Part shown: piece by piece, positions 61,524-64,000 of the stretch
How positions within the stretch are numbered: position 1 is the stretch's first letter
Layout: each line of letters opens with the position of its first letter
Source: CBDANO01 sp965197665
Lineage (GTDB): Bacteria > Chloroflexota > Dehalococcoidia > Lucifugimonadales > UBA3495
Direction of reading: 5' to 3'
NCBI GenBank assembly: GCA_965197665.1
Contig: CBDANO010000002.1
Location: 1-64,000, forward strand
DNA length: 64,000 bases
The notes under the pieces: generated by a model
The model's input: only the letters and a program-made list of their open reading frames with translations
What the model was told of the DNA's origin: nothing
The model's database searches: none
Translations under genes and position numbers: made by a program

Positions 61524-61760
61524 ATGTACGTACGGATGGTTGGCGGAGAACCTCACCCGCGGACTTGGCAGGAATACGAGCGGTTAATCATTTGCTGCAC
61601 CGAGAACACAAATACAGTAATCGCTCTTCGCCCCGGCGCGTGGCAGGAATATGAGCGCCACGTTCAGCGCGGGACCACGGACCTGAGTGAGGAGTTCGAA
61701 GGGGCGGAGTCCTTGGAAGACCTGTGGCGCTACCGTGAAAGTGAAATCTCGGGGGGTTAA
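61524..61760 (+). CDS. Small uncharacterised protein with internal duplication
   Basis: From ATG 61524 (GCGAGG upstream; GTG 61515 possible) the 78-residue protein contains two similar phrases, TWQEYERLIICC and AWQEYERHVQRG, separated by about 21 residues, so it seems to be built from a repeated unit. It ends in an acidic region (SEEFEGAESLEDLWRYRESE). No family recognised. Confidence 0.45.
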   Translation: MYVRMVGGEPHPRTWQEYERLIICCTENTNTVIALRPGAWQEYERHVQRGTTDLSEEFEGAESLEDLWRYRESEISGG

Positions 61761-61822
61761 ACCGGCCTCACCACGCTGTTGAAGCCCGCCGCCGATCCCG
61801 CATATCTACGCTGCGGCGCTGT

Positions 61823-62251
61823 TCAGTGCGCGGCCCAGGGGTCGTACGAGCCGAAGTTCCAGATGTGGCCCTCGGGGTCCCGGGCGGTGTACAAGCGGCC
61901 GCCGTAGTCTTGGTCGGCGATCTCCCTGAGAATCTCAGCCGACTCCGCTTTCGCTTTCTGATAATGAGCGTCGATGTCGCTGACCACTATGTACACGGTT
62001 TGGGTAGTCGTCCCGGCCTCCCCGGGGAGCTTCATCAAAGGTTCAACCTCGTCGTCGCTGGGCGACCCCAACATGATCATCCCGTTGCCAATGGTTAGCT
62101 GAGCATGGGCGATGCTTCCGTTTTCGCCGGGCACTACCAGGTGTTTCTGGAATCCGAAAGTCCGGCAAAGCCACTCGATTGCCGCCGCGGCGTCACGATA
62201 ACGCATCGCCGGCATGATATTGCTTTTTGGGCTTGAGCTTGGCTGAGTCAC
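61823..62251 (-). CDS. VOC-superfamily (glyoxalase/bleomycin-resistance-like) protein
   Basis: The 142-residue protein starts at GTG 62251 behind AGGAGAC. It has the VOC fold pattern: AMRYRDAAAAIEWLCRTFGF in the first half; TVYIVVSDIDAHYQKAKAES and YTARDPEGHIWNFGSYDPWA in the second. The PEGHIWNFG motif, with its metal-ligand candidates, is typical of the YdcJ/PhnB-like group often annotated as glyoxalase. Substrate unknown. Confidence 0.88.
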   Translation of the reverse strand: MTQPSSSPKSNIMPAMRYRDAAAAIEWLCRTFGFQKHLVVPGENGSIAHAQLTIGNGMIMLGSPSDDEVEPLMKLPGEAGTTTQTVYIVVSDIDAHYQKAKAESAEILREIADQDYGGRLYTARDPEGHIWNFGSYDPWAAH

Positions 62252-62415
62252 GTCGTCTCCTTTCCAGTTAACTCCACGGGCAAGTTTCTTGCCGCCTGTC
62301 CAGGCATACCTAGAGGCTGCTCAACTCCGGAAAAAGCCGGGGTGATTGGACCGGCCCAAGGGAGGCCGCCTTGGGACCGCTTGTTCCAGTCCTAGCAAAG
62401 TACGTTGAGCGGAGG

Positions 62416-63789
62416 CTAGGCCTTGGACATTCGGACTCGGGCAAGAAGCCCGGCGAACTCCCGGGCCGGCACAGCTTCCAAAGCCTGCACCGCGTCAATG
62501 ATTTCCCGCCTCAGTGAAGCATCGGTGTAAGGGCCGCTCAGGAGATCGAACTTTCTCACGACGGATTCCCAGGGCATGGGATTGGTATGGAACCCTTCAT
62601 AGTCCACCTTGTCCTTGGTCAGGGTCCGTCCATCCTTGAGAAAGACCTGAAGCCGAGTGGGCATTTCTCCCGGGAAGCGGTCGGTATACTCCCGGCTGGG
62701 GCGCCCCACCACCCTTTGCAACAGTTGCTGCACGTCCTGACGCAGGATGCGCTCTTCTTCATAGGCATCCATCATCACGTCGCCGTCCAAGATGGCGGCC
62801 GCCACCATGTATGGCAAGCTGTGGTCCGCTTGCTCCTTGGTCCGGATGTCCTTCTTGTGGCCCTCCTCGCCGCCGCCGATGATGTTGAAGGCCACGTCGA
62901 ACACGTCGATCTCGACTCTCTCCACGTCGGCCCCGGTAAACCCGTGCTCCCGGCGAAGCTCCAATACCCCCTCGATGGCTACCTGGGAGTGGCCTTCGGC
63001 GTTGTACTTCTTGATTTCCGTTAACTCCACCCGGTCGAGCCCTTCCCGGGACCAGTCGATCTCGAAGGGGCCGGCGATGGACTCCATGAACCCTTTGTTG
63101 CCCTCGAATACCTGGGGCGGGCCGGTGACGCCCCGCATGGCCAGGAAGCTGGAATGGGTGCCGCCGAAAGCCGTGTTGGGATAGGCCAGCCCCTTCCAGT
63201 GGGAGAGGTCGCCGGTGCGAGTGACCCGCAGGGCGTTGAATGGGGTGCCGCTCAGGGCCACGGCGTTGGCGGTACGCTCCGCATCCAAGCCCAAGGCCCG
63301 GGAGACGCCGGCGGCCACGGCGTAGGACCCTTGGGTGGTGTGATCGAAGCCCTTGGCCCGCACCGGCGCCGCGTCGCTCAGGCGGCACTGCACGTGATAG
63401 GCCACCGCCAGGGAGGTTAGAAGCTCCTCGCCGCTCCTGTTGGCATATTCACACGCTGCCAGCACCGCTCCCAGGTTGTCGCTGGGATGCAGGCTCTCGT
63501 GTTTGGCCAAGTAAAAGTCGTTGAAGTCCAGGTACCGGACTAGGCCGGCGTTGTACAGGGCCGCCCGATCGGGAGCGGTGCGGCCGCCGCCGATAAGGGT
63601 GCAATGCCCCTGCCCGCCAAAGTCTTCTATTTGCTCCCTAACCATTTGTATCGGCTCGCCCTCTATCGCTCCAATAGCGCAGCCGAGGCTGTCCAGCACC
63701 CGGACTTTTAGCGCCCGCCTAGTGGACTCTTCCAGGTCATCGTAAGAAGACTTGACTACGTAGCTTGCAAGCTCTTGGGCAATGGTCAT
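62416..63789 (-). CDS. MmgE/PrpD-family protein
   Basis: About 457 residues from ATG 63789 (GGGGAGA upstream); 13 further codons are open. It begins ASYVVKSSYDDLEESTRRAL, then VLDSLGCAIGAIEGEPIQMV. It contains RAALYNAGLVRYLDFNDFYL, HPSDNLGAVLAACEYANRSG and HWKGLAYPNTAFGGTHSSFL, all characteristic. The family includes 2-methylcitrate dehydratase and cis-aconitate decarboxylase. Members outside propionate operons often have unknown substrates, and no prpB or prpC is near. Confidence 0.9.
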   Translation of the reverse strand: MTIAQELASYVVKSSYDDLEESTRRALKVRVLDSLGCAIGAIEGEPIQMVREQIEDFGGQGHCTLIGGGRTAPDRAALYNAGLVRYLDFNDFYLAKHESLHPSDNLGAVLAACEYANRSGEELLTSLAVAYHVQCRLSDAAPVRAKGFDHTTQGSYAVAAGVSRALGLDAERTANAVALSGTPFNALRVTRTGDLSHWKGLAYPNTAFGGTHSSFLAMRGVTGPPQVFEGNKGFMESIAGPFEIDWSREGLDRVELTEIKKYNAEGHSQVAIEGVLELRREHGFTGADVERVEIDVFDVAFNIIGGGEEGHKKDIRTKEQADHSLPYMVAAAILDGDVMMDAYEEERILRQDVQQLLQRVVGRPSREYTDRFPGEMPTRLQVFLKDGRTLTKDKVDYEGFHTNPMPWESVVRKFDLLSGPYTDASLRREIIDAVQALEAVPAREFAGLLARVRMSKA

Positions 63790-63904
63790 GGAATTCTCCC
63801 CGATAACGAGCCAGAACAACTTGAACACGGGCTTGCCGGACCGCGGTACAGAGCCTCAGTCACACCCAAAGCCCCTGAAGACGGCCGGCAAGTCCAGCCG
63901 GAAG

Positions 63905-64000
63905 TCAGGCGCCCAGTTCCTTCCGGACTATCTTGGTACCGGCGACCATAGCCTTGAGCTTGGCCAGAGCGACGTAGCGGGGAGACCAGCCGAAGCCGCA
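63905..64000 (-). CDS. MetE-like methionine synthase, C-terminal end only
   Basis: The minus-strand frame entering from the window edge reads CGFGWSPRYVALAKLKAMVA and stops after ELGA at 63905. The initial Cys-Gly matches the last zinc-ligand region of cobalamin-independent methionine synthase-like proteins (DCGF), as in the gene at 51431-52462. The rest lies outside the window. Confidence 0.65.
   Translation of the reverse strand, partial: CGFGWSPRYVALAKLKAMVAGTKIVRKELGA

Noticed and set aside
1..64000. CRISPR arrays or rRNA genes
   Set aside because: No regularly spaced repeats and no rRNA-like sequence were seen anywhere in the window.

Overview
The right part of the window (about 26.3-64 kb) is ordinary GC-rich bacterial chromosome. 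It carries adjacent dnaG and rpoD, glmU, exodeoxyribonuclease III, a CBS/CorC protein and a bacterioferritin. Around them sit four amidases, a class III CoA-transferase, an LLM flavin oxidoreductase, an MmgE/PrpD protein and a solo molybdopterin hydroxylase. This mixture of expanded catabolic families suggests a Chloroflexota of the Dehalococcoidia/SAR202 type, possibly a marine or host-associated lineage. That is inference from gene content; no rRNA is present to confirm it.

The left part (1-26.35 kb) is an accessory island. It starts with three insertion sequences: an IS1202/ISNCY-like transposase cut by the window edge, an IS21-family element (about 1473-3697) and an IS3-family element (about 8199-9699). 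Between them lie a sensor kinase truncated by IS21 with its now unpartnered response regulator, a small nucleotidyltransferase-like/XRE pair with a leaderless promoter, and a nuclease-methyltransferase restriction gene that is frameshifted and cut off by IS3. Right of IS3 are a truncated gene and a DGQHR/DndB-like gene. From 12.15 to 26.35 kb follows a defence block: a zinc-finger RES-domain protein, a broken DUF6602 nuclease-like gene, a HEPN (Rx4H) protein, an AbiE-type toxin-antitoxin pair under a palindromic operator, and a two-gene STAND NTPase locus with a Cap4-like N-terminal nuclease. The block ends at the 3' end of tRNA-Ala(GGC). A 116-bp imperfect direct repeat (12037-12152 and 26240-26355) brackets it, as expected for a relic of tRNA-targeted integration; no integrase is visible.

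The core side begins with a beta-propeller (NHL) gene. Next come a small AtzG/GatC-like ORF and amidase, two further amidases on the opposite strand, glmU, a CorC/HlyC protein, a zinc-ribbon protein, the dnaG-rpoD pair, a glycerophosphodiester phosphodiesterase, an MFS exporter, a protoglobin, a beta-lactamase-fold hydrolase, an LLM oxidoreductase, exodeoxyribonuclease III and a divergent PEP-carboxykinase-like protein. From 49.9 to 57.7 kb all genes run in one direction: a persulfide-dioxygenase-like MBL/rhodanese protein, a MetE-like protein, the molybdopterin hydroxylase, an AtzG-like subunit, an amidase and a cytosine-deaminase-like amidohydrolase. A CoA-transferase lies convergent to them. 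The last five look like a route that hydroxylates an N-heterocycle, opens or deaminates it and hydrolyses the resulting amide; this is inference. The end holds an AT-rich, hairpin-rich intergenic stretch, bacterioferritin, two tiny uncharacterised genes, a VOC protein, MmgE/PrpD and the tail of another MetE-like gene.

Several accessory genes carry single-base frameshifts. These could be real decay or consensus errors; reads are needed to decide.
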